In this document: positions 10,564 to 22,853 of the stretch, piece by piece
Numbering within the stretch: position 1 is the stretch's first letter
How the letters are laid out: each line of letters opens with the position of its first letter
DNA from: Primula veris
Taxonomy: Eukaryota; Streptophyta; Magnoliopsida; Ericales; Primulaceae
DNA: 64,000 nucleotides
Direction of reading: 5' to 3'
NCBI GenBank assembly: GCA_963682055.1
Contig: OY821749.1
Coordinates: 29,767,631 to 29,831,630, forward strand
Notes under the pieces: generated by a model
What the model was told of the DNA's origin: nothing
Seen by the model: the letters and a program-made list of their open reading frames with translations, nothing else
The model's database searches: none
Position numbers and translations under genes: made by a program

Positions 10564-12196
10564 ATGGATAACCAACAAAGCAAGATAAATATTTTGATGG
10601 TACCATGGTTAGCTCATGGCCATGCCTCACCTTTCTTAGAACTCTCCAAAAGACTCATTGATAGAAATTTCTTCATATACTTTTGCAGCACACCGATCAT
10701 ACTAACTTCCATTAAAGAAAAGCTCAACGAAAAACAATCTAACTCAATAAAGCTAGTAGAATTACACCTCCCATCATCACCGGAGCTTCCACCTCATCTT
10801 CACACGATGAAAGGTCTCCCACCATATCTTATGACCAAATTGACAGAAGCCATTGACACTGCGACCACATCGTTTTCTCTCATCTTGGAAGAGATTAAAC
10901 CGGACTTGGTCATCTATGACGGGTCTCAGCCTTGGACATCAAGCATTGCCTCGTCCCACAAAATTCCAGGTGTTAAGTTCATCATAACTGGAGCCTCGGC
11001 GATTTGCCTCGGCCTACACATGTTGAAATGCCCTGACAAAGAATTCCCGTGCAAGAAACTTATACCACGCTACTTCAAGGGATTACCGACTCGTGGGGTT
11101 GAGGCTTCACATGAGGCGACGATAAAGGCTATGCTTAAACTTTCGGAAACAGTGCAACTATCTTCAGAAATTTTGCTAGTGAAAAGCTTTGAAGAGATCG
11201 AAGGTGAATACATACATTATCTTTCGGTAGTTGCTGAGAAGAAAGTGGTCCCGCTGGGGCCTCTGGTCGAGAGTCTGTATAAAAGCGGAGATGATAGTAA
11301 TGATGAGATCATGATGTGGCTTGATAAGAAAGCTGAGGGCTCAACTGTGTTTGTTTCATTAGGGAGTGAGTGCTATTTGCAAAAGGAGGAGATTGAGGAG
11401 TTTGCTCTTGGGCTAGAACTTAGCAATATCAGTTTCCTCTGGATTCTAAGGTAAGGAAAAATCCTACTATATTTTAGATGGTAGCATAAGACTTATAACT
11501 GGATAAGCCTGCTTATTGATTTTGAAGATCATGATTCATGCGAGTCAAATATGATGGTACTAAAATAACGATAATATTCTAACTTTAAGGAGGAAAAAAG
11601 AAGAAGCAAATCTAGGACTATTCTGGACTTGGGAGTAAAAGTTCTGGTACAAGGAATTAATGTAATATGATGAATGGAATATTTACTCAAAATAACAATT
11701 CAATTCTCTTTTAATATTTCCGTAATGCAGATTTCCGGTTGGAGACGAAACCAAAATCGAAGACATGCTACCTGAAGGGTTTCTAGAAAGGGTAGGCGAG
11801 AGAGGCAAGGTTTGGAAGGACTGGGCACCTCAGACACCGATTCTAGCACACTCGAGCATTGGTGGGTTTATGAGTCATTGTGGGTGGAGTTCGTTGATGG
11901 AAAGTTTGAGAGCAGGAGTCCCAATAATAGCTGTGCCAATGCACTCTGAGCAACCCTGTAATGCATTATTGCTTGAAGATTTGGGTGTTGCTATAGAGGT
12001 GTCGAGGGATATGATAGATTGTGTACTGAAACGGGAAGAAATAGCTAAAACTATAAGGAAAGTTATAGTGGAGAAAGATGGAGAGAGTTTAAGAAAGAAA
12101 GCTAGAGTATTCAAAGATATAATACAAAGTAAAGGAGAAGAAATGATGGATGCGGTGGCTAAACAATTGATTGAACTTTGCAACAAGGGGAAATAG
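10564..12196 (+). CDS. UGT-1, UGT94/91-type glycosyltransferase
   Basis: Two exons, 10564-11450 and 11731-12196, with a GT-AG intron in phase 2 that splits an arginine codon. They encode 450 residues. It is a GT-B fold enzyme of plant family 1 that moves a sugar from a UDP-sugar, most likely onto a sugar already attached to a small molecule, in the cytosol. Residues 18-23 (HGHASP) hold the expected catalytic His20, and VIYD gives the partner Asp119. The 44-residue PSPG box spans 327-370 with WAPQ, HCGWSS and a final EQ, where most family members, including the three other genes here, have DQ. The N-terminal half (acceptor side) reads LHLPSSPELPPH, typical of the UGT94 group. Acceptor and product cannot be read from sequence. 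Confidence 0.93.
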
Positions 12197-12559
12197 ATAC
12201 ATGTCCCTTTCTTTTCTTTTCTTTTCTTTTATGATTCGGTTTTCCTCTCTGTTTGAATTTTAAGTTGTTTCTCTCATTTTGAATTTGAATAAGCCTGTAT
12301 TTAATGACACTGTTGCTATGATTTTATCAGTGTCGGTTAGAAACCAGTCCCCTCGATTACTCTACAAGTCTAGTATTCAACAATGGGATTTTCGAGTCCT
12401 TTAGTTGTAAGAATGCTTGTATTGCAAAGTATATTGTAACATTGTATACTGTATGTCTTAATTGTTACCAAGTTGAATTGGTACTTAGTAGAGTGGAGTT
12501 ATTGTAGACCCATTTACCAATCATTTATCTGCTGGGATCTCTTAACCTGAGATGTAACA
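12197..12559. other. 3' flank of UGT-1
   Basis: It contains a TTTTC tandem run at 12208-12230, an AATAAG near 12288 that may serve as poly(A) signal, and several TGTAA/TGTAT motifs. No gene is visible. Confidence 0.5.
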
Positions 12560-13080
12560 CACTACAAGAAAACAGTGGAGTCCACTACACAAAGTTCTCT
12601 GCTAATTCTGCTATAAAACTAACAGAATAGTGTCGCATGAACGTCTGTTAACACTGCCGACTATTTAGCAACACAATTGCAACCAAAACCAAAAATCAAA
12701 GCAACTACAAAGTTGATTATAGTTTTAGGAAATGTTTGTGACACACTCTGCTATATATTGGTGACGGAAAAAAATGAATAGTGTCATAATACTTTTTTCC
12801 TGTTAACGGAGTTGCTTACGTGTCAATTAATTTAATTGTGACAGAAGTTGTGTCTTCCATTCCGTCACATAATATATAATAAATTAATTGACACGTCATG
12901 TCTTTTACGTGTTTTTTGACCGCCCTATATTGACTATTGACATTTTAAAACTTTAGACATTCCGTCACTGTTTCGTCACCAAATAACTTTATATATAATC
13001 CCACATCTTTCAACTTTCCATACTTGTTAAACAAAATTCCAAAAAATATAAACATAGCATTGCAAAATATACTAATACAT

Positions 13081-13694
13081 ATGGCCCGAAATTTAAACAT
13101 GAGTTTGTGCATACCAATCCATTTGATAAATAATTCTCGAGCGGAAAAAGTGTAAGTTATTCATTTTTAATTACAATTATAAATTATGGTATGTTATTAA
13201 TAGATACTTTTTTTATTATATTTCTGCATGTTTTCTTTTTGTAGTATTTGTCCTTCTATCAAAAAGACACTTCCAAAAATATTTTGCAAGCGACAAGAGT
13301 TAGATGGTTGGGATTTGAACAATATTTCAATTGATTTATTGAAGGTAATTTTAATTTTGATATTTATATTACTTTGTCAGTAATTTATTTTTAAAAAAAT
13401 AATATGTACTGATTTAACAAAATTTATTGTAAAGGTCGATTACGCATGCATGTTGTATATTGACAACGATGTTTACAAACCTTTTATTGCATTATACAAG
13501 AGCCAATATACTAGATGAGTATCGTCAATAATGGCAAGGGAGTATATAAACCTATTTGGATGCATAATGAAATTTGAAAAGTATGGACCCATCGCCCGGC
13601 AAAAATTGATCCCGATGAGTTACTGATTGTGATCGATGACAACTCGGAAGACACTCCGATAATCATCGAAAGCGATGGAAGCCAAGAAATTTAA
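13081..13694 (+). pseudogene. Decayed multi-exon gene inside the CACTA region
   Basis: An ATG at 13081 (MARNLNMSLC) can be joined through good GT-AG sites to an exon at about 13246-13344 (ICPSIKKTLP, WDLNNISIDLLK) and to one starting at 13435 (VDYACMLYID). The frame then needs one shift near 13512 and crosses one TGA at 13575, before an acidic end (IDPDELLIVIDD, IIIESDG) and a TAA at about 13691. The exon joins keep the frame, which argues that it was once a real gene. I do not recognise the family. It may be a second CACTA-encoded protein. Confidence 0.4.
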
Positions 13695-15008
13695 TAGATA
13701 ATTTACGATTTAATATGTATGGTTTTATGTGTTTCGTTTGAAGTTTTTCATAATTCGTAATAACCTTTTAATATGTTTAGTATTTTTTATCATTTTCGGA
13801 TATTTCAATTGTAATAAATATTTAAAAAAAGTATTAAAAAATACGGTTTTAAACAGATGTATTCTTTTAATATTTTTTTTATTTTTTTGATATTTGCAAT
13901 GCTTTTATGACAGAGTAGAGAGAGAAGTTATTTTTTAGTATTTGTTTATTTTATCCGTTTTTAATAATTGTTGTATTAAGGATAGATATTTAATATATTG
14001 TCCTATTATGATTATTGTGACAGACGTCGGTCTCAGATTCCTCACAAACGTGGTGTAATAAATTACTAACTGCTACGCATGCAAAAAGTCTAACCATGTT
14101 GACTGTGAATTGAATAAGGCCAACTGCATCACTGTGATTCTCGGAAAACGTGCAATTAATTTTTGTGTTTTTCTCATAAATTCGTAGCTAAATGTTAATA
14201 TATATATATTTATACATATATATATGTATGTAGAGAGAGAGATATTCTCGTTTAGAAAACATCTCAAACACTTATATTTACATCACACTTAAATATATAT
14301 ATATATACGTGATGGGAGATAATCGGATATTTTTTTTTACAATTAGTACAATTCACTTTTATTTATTGATTTTTTAAAAGACGTAAAATTTATTGTCTTG
14401 TGATGTAACTTTTCTACTCGTGTTGATAAAACCCGTTTATCGAATCTTCGTAGCTGTTCAAGATCCATATGGACGAAAATGGAATACCGTTTCTGCCAAT
14501 ATAAAGTATACATACTACGAATAGTTCAAGGTAAGAAATAGTAACATTTATATTTTTTTGTCATCGTTATTAAATTTTACTACTATTTTTTTTATTACAA
14601 AAGTATTATATATGGAGAGAAGAATTGGAGTATCTGGCGTTCTAAACATTCAATAGCATAACCAAGAGGTTTACGCAAAATCGGTTTTCAGTGTTACACG
14701 AGCTCAACAAAAATTAAAGTAGATAGCTGACGAAATTTGGCATTGTTGTACTAATTAATTAAATTGGGTGAGACTGAGATAAATAAATGTTTGTGTTAAC
14801 ATTTTTATTTAATTGTTTTTTCTTATCTTAGAATTTTAATTGTGTTTTTTTATGTATCCATAATAGTTTTTAAATTTAATAAATAAATAAAAACGTTAAA
14901 CAAATTAAACATAAACTTAATTCAATATTGCAAATTATTAATTCATAAATTAAAACACACATTAGGTATTCGAAAACAACAATAAACATAAAGTTAATTA
15001 TACATAAA

Positions 15009-15270
15009 ATTTAATCCGTGTCCGGATAACCTTCATCCTCTAAGCTCTCGCAGCTCTCATTTTTAACAAGATCGCAGGGATCTGCGTCCACGAGTTTAAC
15101 ATCTAACGGTCACATAGTAAGTTCATTTGTCTACATTTCTTTCCACGACTCACAAATTTCTTCCTGAATATATGACGGACTCTATGTGAGGTCTTTCATG
15201 CTATCAATCCATTCGTAATAATATTTCCTTCCCATATCCAGAAAATAACAAAAAATGTTATATCTAGTGG
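15009..15270 (-). pseudogene. C-terminal remnant of a transposon protein
   Basis: On the minus strand a frame with several stops reads YYYEWIDSMKDLT, SYIQEEICESWKEM, KLVDADPCDL and an acidic tail ending GYPDTD before a TAA. The pattern is protein-like but decayed. It converges on the plus-strand remnants of the same region. No family assignment is possible. Confidence 0.35.
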
Positions 15271-15640
15271 CAACGCCGTCCTCCCACTAAAACAATTTCT
15301 GCAACATATCTAACAAAACTAATGACATATTTAACAATTTATGTAAGAAAAATATTGTTAAATTAAAAATAAATCATAATACTTTAAATTCCTTCCGGTA
15401 GTAATCAATTAGTTAATTGTCCAAATTCGACCATGTCATACCCTTAGAACTGTTGTCGTTTCTTAAAAATTTCAATAAATTCATTTTTCGCTACCGGGTC
15501 AAACCTGTTTTAAAAATATATATAACACAATTAACACAAATTATATAAGTTTCAACATATTTTTTGTACTGGTCTTTTTGCGTGTCAGTATATAAATTTA
15601 ACATTTGAACAAACATATATCACAAAAACTATATTGTGAC

Positions 15641-16174
15641 TAGGGGTGTCAATTTTACCCGACTCAACGGTTTTTGGGTATTCAGTTAACGGTTTTAGCG
15701 GTTGTCTCATCATCTATGCATTACTTAAACATTACAAACTAATGGTTACATTTTTTATTTTCTTAATTACCCATTTTATTGTTATTGATTTTCCTAAATT
15801 ATTAAGAAAGATAGACTGAATTAAAAATAAATCGTAAAACTTGAAATCAGAACAGAGATTAACAACTATTTTTTTTATTAAATGATGAAAAAAACCCATA
15901 TTGTTATAATATTAATGATAAATATGGGAAAATATGGGGAAAAACCCAAAAGACATAAAAGAAAAAAAGTAAAGGTGCGTCAACTAATGAAAAATAAAAC
16001 AAGTATAAAAAGATAAGAAAAACTAATTGTTCAATATTAAATATTTGTGTTATTTCTCGTGCATTTATCAAATTTTCGTTGCACATACATATATTTTTAA
16101 AATATGTGTATATATTGCGGTTCTATAATTCGGATATGTGTTCGGTTCCGCGGGTCGGGTGAACCATACCCCTA
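15641..16174. mobile_element. Non-autonomous hAT element
   Basis: The element begins TAGGGGTGTC and ends ACCATACCCCTA, and is flanked on both sides by a perfect 8-bp repeat ATTGTGAC (15633-15640 and 16175-16182). The 8-bp target site and TAGGG/CCCTA ends are those of the hAT superfamily. The 534 bp contain no transposase. Related scraps lie at 6960-7090 and 10051-10260. Confidence 0.9.
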
Positions 16175-16182
16175 ATTGTGAC

Positions 16183-17190
16183 ACAGATGAATGACATAAT
16201 TAATATTTCTAGAAACGGAATAGTGACGGAATAGAGAGAGAAAGTAAGTATGGACGGGGTATTTACTTGTCATAAGTTCAAGGGAAAATTAACAAAGATT
16301 ACAACTTTTCAAGTCTAATTAGCAAAAAATATAAAACAAAACTTTTATTCCCAAAACATACAACTCTATTAAATATGTGTAATTGTATGTTTGTATGTTT
16401 TGTCAATAAAATTTTAAGTGTTATATGTTTTGAAATTCTGAGATGTTTATAAAATTTCGGTATTTTAACTTCAAAAAATATTCATAATAGTTTTCAAATT
16501 TAACAAATAAACAAAAACTTTAAACAACACCAAACATAAACTTAATTTAATATTACAAATTATTAAATCATAAATTATTGAATATGCAAATTCTAACAAC
16601 AATTAAATTTTGAATAAAATAAAATATTACCTACAATTTCGTGACGTCGGGTCTAATAGCTTCTTTGATTAGCTTTTGCGTTCTTATTTTTCGACAATTA
16701 ACTTTTTTTTAAATAGTCGGTTTTTTAAACTGATATTTTTGGACTGATTTTTTCCCGTAGGTTTTAACATTATCACAAACTTATTTATACAACAACTATA
16801 ATGTGATACAGATAGATGGAATTAATGTTGGGTACAGAATACTATGTAGTTAGATAGAAATATTGACAAAAATAGAGAGAAAATATAGGATATACATCAA
16901 GCCACACATGTTCAGAATATAAGTGGTTGTGGCTTAATGAAATCAAAGAAATATGTCACTACATGTGTAGTATATATACCCCATTTCCAGTTCACATGTA
17001 ACAATGTCAAATTCATAAGTAATTTACTCCACATATGGTCCGGTACTCGAGTAAATTTGGCACCTATTTGTGTTTATTGAAGTAAGTAACAATTTAATTA
17101 ATTGTATCAATATTAGTATTGTCCTATACATCGTTACTTATAATGTATTCTTATTATTGTTCAACATATTGTTAATTATTTATATTTTCC
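16183..17190. other. Noncoding DNA within the CACTA region
   Basis: AT-rich sequence with GTGACGGAATAG motifs at 16222. No gene and no element end are visible. Confidence 0.5.
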
Positions 17191-17199
17191 TAATCATTG

Positions 17200-18390
17200 T
17201 TAATGTTAATGTTAAAAAAATTTCAACGGGAGTTGATGTATGCCCGACTGGATTCGGAAGGTTTTATTTCCAACGGCTTCTGTTTTGGTGTTAATGAATT
17301 TATTAGATTCGCTATTAATTACGGCGAATCTGAAAATGGAAATATGATTAGGTGTCTATGTGCCTTTAGAAAATACCAGAATACTCGATTTGAGCACATT
17401 AATGATGTTAAGCTACATCTTTATAAGAAAGGGTTTGTCGGAAATTATTTTAGATGTAACAATCATGAGGAATCATGGTTGCCGCCGTAATATAATACTT
17501 ATCAAGACTATAATCCGAAGTTTCATGTTGGCCAATTTTCGAGTGGATCAGACTTCCAACGGTTACATACCAATTATTGATAACGACGTTGTAGATGATA
17601 TGGACTGCAATTACCGAATCCTTTCCAAAAAATGATTAGAGACGTGGCGGGTCCTGACTTTGTATATCCAACCGAGACACCCAACCCATCGACACATGAT
17701 TTTTATGAGATGATGAGATCTACCGAACAACTCTTGTACGAAGGTGCTGACTTATCAACGTTCGATACAATGTCCCTAACGATGAACGTAAAATCGAACA
17801 CAATTATATTTGAGAATTCATACAATAAGGCTGTGGGTGCAGTCAAGCAAATGTTACCTAAGAGGAACAATTTTCCTACTGATTTTTATCAAACAAAAAA
17901 GACGTTGCATGGTTTGGGACTACCGGTCGAGCGTATTCATGCATGTATAAATTATTGCATGATTTATTGGGGTATTGATAGTGAAAGAGATAGTTGCAAA
18001 GTGTGTAATGAGTTGAGATGTGGTGATGATGGTAAGCTAAAATAAGTTATGTATTACTTACCTTTGATACCACGATTACAACGATTGTAGCAATCTGAAC
18101 CTATAGCTAGCCACATGCGATGGCACGCAGACCATTACACCGATGAAGACTTGATGGAACATCCATCCGACACATAGGCATGGCGTCACTTTAATATGAA
18201 GCACCCGATGCTTTTTAGTGAGCCACGCAATGTTAGATTGGGATTAATGGCCGATGGTTTTACACCATTTGGTTGTTTTGGAAAGCACTACTCTTGTTAG
18301 CCGATTATAGTAACTCCATATAACTTGCCTCCTCGAATGGCAATGAAAGAACAGTTTATGTTTCTAACTGTTTTAGTTCGAAGACCAACT
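17200..18390 (+). pseudogene. CACTA transposase (TNP2 type) remnant
   Basis: The first block (about 17200-17490) matches the transposase-associated domain of CACTA elements: GVNEFIRFAI, a C-x-C-x-F-R-K-Y-x-N core, V-K-L-H-L and GF..NY. A second block (17632-18045) holds FYEMMRSTEQLLYEG and a C-x-x-C region. A third (about 18050-18360) reads PLIPRLQRL, HMRWHADH, HPSDT, FSEPRNVRLGL, DGFTPFG and VTPYNLPP, the strongly conserved core of TNP2 transposases. Frameshifts separate the blocks, and stops interrupt the third (for example after RLQRL and at PSDT). It is a dead cut-and-paste transposase. Confidence 0.85.
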
Positions 18391-18395
18391 AATTA

Positions 18396-18631
18396 CTCCC
18401 TCCGTTCCCATTTAATTTTCCATTACGAAACTACGTGCAATTTTGACCAGCTAATAACTTGTTTCAAAATTATCGGAATGAAAATTTTCAAAAGTTGATC
18501 ATATAGTTAAAATGTTAAATTTTATGATTAGATTTAAAAAAAAAAATCATTTTGACAATTTTGATACAAGTTATAACCCGGTCAAAATTGCACGTAGTTT
18601 CGTAGTGGACAATTAAATGAGAATGGAGGAG
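18396..18631. mobile_element. Stowaway-like MITE, copy 1
   Basis: 236 bp with ends CTCCCTCCGTTCCCATTT and its near complement, flanked by TA on both sides (18394-18395 and 18632-18633). The inner arms CGAAACTACGTGCAATTTTG and their complement make it a long hairpin. TA target sites and CTCCCTCCGT ends mark Tc1/mariner-derived Stowaway elements. Confidence 0.9.
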
Positions 18632-18764
18632 TAGTAAGTTATTGTTTGTTAATTAAGATTTAAATAGTTTCACATATTAAATAATTTCTTTTTAAAAAAA
18701 ATAGTATTATTATACAAATAAAAATATGTTTGGAGACATATATATACAAATATATATTATATAT

Positions 18765-19315
18765 ATACTATTATTTTATGTCAACACCTCTTATAAAGTC
18801 TTGAAACAAGTATGTACAAAAAAACTCTTTCAATTACACAAATTGCAAATAAAATAAATATTAAATAAAACTGCGTTAACTGCCCTCTCCACTTTCAAAT
18901 TTATTTGTCTAATTTTAGGTTTCTCTCTCCTCTGCTCTCTTCAATTTTTTTTTACTGAAGGTAAGAAAACTTATTTTTTTTTCCTAATAATATTATTGTT
19001 ATTAATTTATGTGATTTTAATTCTATAATTGTTATATTCTATTAGTAGCTATGATGTGATGTGATGCATTCGTGCAGGTTCCTTACTATATCTATACTAT
19101 TAGTTTATGTCAAGAGCACTTATGAGGCCTTGAAACAAATAATTAATTAAAACTCCTCTAATTAACATAAATTACAAATAAATCAAATACTAATACATGG
19201 TTGGAATAAAAAAAACTGATGCACAGTTAAAAAACTGCCTCTCTCTATTTTCCCTCTCTATTCTCTCTCTTCACTTTGGTTTGTAGGGATTTACGAGTCT
19301 TATTTCTCAGGTATT
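18765..19315 (+). repeat. Tandemly duplicated promoter/leader-like segment
   Basis: The segment at about 18765-18961 recurs at about 19092-19311: a TTATGTCAA start, a CTTGAAACAA stretch, an ACTCCTCTAATTA-like stretch, an AACTGCC and CTCTCTC leader, then a splice-donor-like GAAG/GTAAGA (18957-18966) or CTCAG/GTATTT (19307-19315). It looks like a doubled 5' leader with first exon. The nearest downstream reading frame is the transposase relic at 21331. Confidence 0.5.
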
Positions 19316-21330
19316 TATTTTGTATTTTAATGTTATTTACGTTTTTAAGTTTGTTTATCCCTTTGAAGTTTTAAATTAGTTTACATTTAATTCATACTTT
19401 TGAATTAATTAATTCCAATGTCTTATGAATAGGTTGATAATTAAAAATTCAAGATCAAACCAAACACGCGTTACACCACGCATCACGTAGGCGATAGCCG
19501 GTGTATATATATATATACATCGCCCAGATATTTGGCGGAAATTTCAGAAAGTTTGGAAAACATTTCAAATTTTGTTGGCGAGGCGCTCATTTATTGGGCC
19601 AAAATTTCAACCTATACTAAAGTGACAGAATATAGAGAACCAAAAAATAAATAAATAATAAACCCTAAAAAAACTAAAGAGATAAAAGTCTCTGGAAACA
19701 CAATCCTCTTTCTCTGATCTTCATAGTCATATGATCTTCATCGTCATCTGATTAATTGTACCTCGTTTTGTGATTAATGTATTTCGATGTCTGTAAGGCT
19801 TGTACCTCGTTTTGGGTTTAAAGTATTTCATTTATTGATTTGTTGATCTGCATATGTATTTTTTTTTCAATTTTAGTTATAATTTTTTTAATTTACATGT
19901 TTCAGTTAGATGTTTGCATATATGTAGACTTTTTAAGTTGGAATTTTAATTGTGTGTTGAGAAATTAGACCTTTTAATATGCTTTTTCAATTAGGTTTGT
20001 GATGTTCATTACTGATTTTTGTTTTTTAATTGTAAAAAGTCTATTTGTATGATTAATTGTACATGCATGTATGCGTGTCAGTTTTAATTGAAGTTATTTG
20101 TTTATAATTAGGGTTTTTAATCGGGTACTTTTCATTTGGGTTTTTGATTGACCCTTTTTGGTTAGGGTTTTTAATTGGGGTTAATAATTGGGTTTTTAAA
20201 TTGAAAATTTACAGTTACAGTTTTAAATTGGTTAATTTAAATTGGAGTTTTTTAACTGCGTATTAAAATTTAGGCTTAACAATAAGGGGTTTCGATTGTT
20301 TAGTTTCAATTGGGCATTTTCAATTGTTTAGTTTTAATTGGGCTTAACAGTAAGGATGTTTAAATAGTCATAAGTTGCTGTATTTGTTTCCTTTTATCTT
20401 TTTATCCGGTGACTGTTTGACTAGCAAAAAACCCAGTTATGTTGTTAAGAGCAAAAAACATGAACCACTTTCTTTTGTTAGTTTATTAGATTTTTTTGAA
20501 ATAAAACAGTGGTCCAACCTGATTTTTCAGAAGTAGACTTGTTTGTGATATGTTGCTATATAAGTAGCTGTTTTATTTGCAAGTAATTGTCTTTGTATGA
20601 ACGAATGATTCTAAAATTTAAAATTATTTGTTGTATTGTTGTTTCTGCATCAAATGTGTGAGTATGGTATATTGACGTTTTAAAAAAAGTATTTTTTGTT
20701 ACTTTACTTGGTTTATTTTTGTACCAAAGAAGGCCATTTACAAATAACTAATTTTCTCAAAGTTTACCATAGAAAGGTCTTGTTTGGTACCTTTCTTATA
20801 ACTATTCTTTTAATCGATTATAGTGTATATCATACTATTATAGTTGTAAAGGGTTTATATAGCGGATTTATGATATGTTTAATTAAAACTCACTACATGC
20901 ACTAATATTACAAAAAAAATGTCAATTCTTATTAGAATGTGTATTCTAAAAGATGTGTGCTTTGTTTTATTAGTTTTATGGGTTTTTAAGTGAAGTTTGT
21001 GTAATTATCAATCAGTCATATTGTGCCAAACAAACCCTTATAATCAATTATAGTTTGATTTCACTATAAAATGCACCCTTACCAAACAACCCTTTGTATA
21101 GTTTGTGAAGATCTTGGATTGTATATCTAAGAAACATCCACAAATTTATATAACTGTGATTAAAAATGTTTGTGAAGTATTAAACAATAGTACCAAATAG
21201 GTAGGAAACTTTTTTCTAATGTCTCAAATCATGCTTATATGTTCAAAAGTATTTATAAGTTTAAGACTTTATTGTAAAATTCGCGGTGTTGTCAATATTT
21301 CATGTATTAAATTTGCTATTTTCTGCTTAG
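19316..21330. other. AT-rich, intron-like DNA
   Basis: No coding signal. There are T-rich stretches and repeated TTTTAATTGGG-type motifs (20100-20350). It may be the long leader intron of the relic at 21331, or plain intergenic DNA. Confidence 0.45.
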
Positions 21331-22290
21331 ATGGGTCGAAGAACTGTTTCATCTCCTGCTGCTAGTCCAGCTAGGCACCACCGTCGTAATCAATCGATAA
21401 CTCAAAATAACCGGGATTCTGAGTTCTTCCAGTTCCCAAATAGTGAAGAACTGTCTGCCAACAATGTGATGCGGCCACCGACTCCAACTGCACGACAAGA
21501 ACACCCAGCCCGGTCGTCTGGTTCCGGATCCAGACAACATAGGTCACCTTCTCAACCAATGGATGTTCAACTGCCGGCAGGAACAAGAACCTTAATAAGA
21601 GTCATTCAGGCAGACGGAGCCAAGTTTCTAGCATAAGTAATCATTGTGGTAAAAGTAAAATTTATTTGTAAATCTCAATTATATGTGATAATCTGCGGTG
21701 TATTTTGTTGGACAGGTTTGTTCTCTCGGCTTCAAAGAATATCATCAAGACATTTAAACAGTAAACACATCATCTCATGGAAATTAGTGCCAAAGGGTCT
21801 CAAACAGCAATAGTGGACAGAGTTTGAGGTAAAGTTTTGCAAAATGTAATTCAATTTATTTTATTTCTAGATATTTATTTATTAAACATAATTTTGGTCT
21901 TGGCAGAAAGCGTGTACTTGGAAACCTGGGGCTGAGTCTATAGTCCAAGGAGCGTGGAATTGTATCGCGGCTAAGCGGTACTTTGACTGGCAGTATAAGC
22001 TTAAAAGGTGGGTTAAGAAACCCACCTGGTGTGATGCTAAAGTATGGGTTGCCTGGAAGAAATCGTGGGACAGTGACAGTCGAAGGCCAATGGTGCAATT
22101 AAATTGGCTAACCGGAAGGGGAAATCAGGCAAGAAACCCTCGGACCATCTGGGCGGCTCCAAATGCCACTTAGAGCACGCATTGGCCATATGTCGAAAGG
22201 AGGGAGTCATGCCTAGCCTGCTACGACAGTTCCGGTTAATGCACAAGAAAGGCGACAAGTTCTGCGATGAGAAATCGTCCGAGATCAACG
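21331..22290 (+). pseudogene. Ptta/En-Spm plant transposase relic
   Basis: The first exon (21331-21636) starts MGRRTVSSPAASPARHHRR and encodes a serine- and proline-rich segment. Later exons read LVPKGLKQQ, then, after an intron ending at about 21905, WKPGAESIVQGAWNCIAAKRYFDW, K-V-W-V-A-W-K-K-S-W and, in another frame, KLANRKGKSGKKPSDHLGGS and HALAICRKEG, ending at a clean donor GTAAGT after EIN (22288). The sequence K-x-x-N-R-x-K ... GGS ... HA matches the plant transposase family Ptta/En/Spm. An in-frame stop after KGLKQQ and a frameshift near 22095 make it a pseudogene. Confidence 0.7.
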
Positions 22291-22610
22291 TAAGTTGTTC
22301 TCATTCCGTTGGTTGTTATTGAAATCTGTCGCTTTGGATGAGTAAAGTCCTTTTTTAGGGTTTTTTGAGATTGGATTTGCAGAATTTATGGTTAGGTTGC
22401 TCATAAGTGAATTTATTGTTTTGATTTTTAGGGTTTTTACTGATTGGACTTTGCAAAATTTATTGTTTAATCATGGTTAGGTTGCTGTTAAGTGAATTCT
22501 TACCTGTTTGTATTGATTCCGTTCCGTTTTAAGCTGAAATTCAAAAAATTGATGAACAGAATGAAATATTTACACACACACACATATATATACATACATA
22601 CATATATATG

Positions 22611-22853
22611 CTAGTAAGTCGTGGCCACGCGCTGCGTGTGCGATGCGTAGTGCAATGAAATGATAGAAAATAACTTGAGAAGACTTGAGACAAGTTTTGA
22701 CGGTTAAAGAGGAGAAAAAATATTATTAGTTTTTCTTTTTCTTTTATTTATTATGAAATTAGGGTAATCAATAGAAAATAGTTTGAAGATCGGGTGGAAA
22801 ATTGTGGGAAATTTTGACAGTTTCACCTTTTCTTAAGCTGACTTATTATAAGA
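22611..22853 (-). mobile_element. Helitron-like element, copy 3
   Basis: On the minus strand it ends with a CACGC-AGC-GCGTG hairpin, a short spacer and CTAG (22614-22611). The other end can be read as TCTTATAATAAGTCAGC at 22853. The inner part shares AAACTGTCAAAATTT with the copies at 3821 and 43644. At 243 bp it is non-autonomous. The base after CTAG is C rather than the usual T. Confidence 0.5.

Larger units (their letters stand above)
12560..18390 (+). mobile_element. Decayed CACTA (En/Spm) element or elements
   Basis: CACTACAAGAAAACAGTGG at 12560 is a clear CACTA-type end and is followed by repeated GTGACGGA/TCCGTCAC motifs (12760-12980), as expected for subterminal repeats. CACTA transposase remnants occupy 17200-18390. 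I could not find a matching right end (TTTCTTGTAGTG), so whether one element spans the whole interval or two lie side by side is open. A 534-bp hAT element is nested at 15641-16174. Confidence 0.6.
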
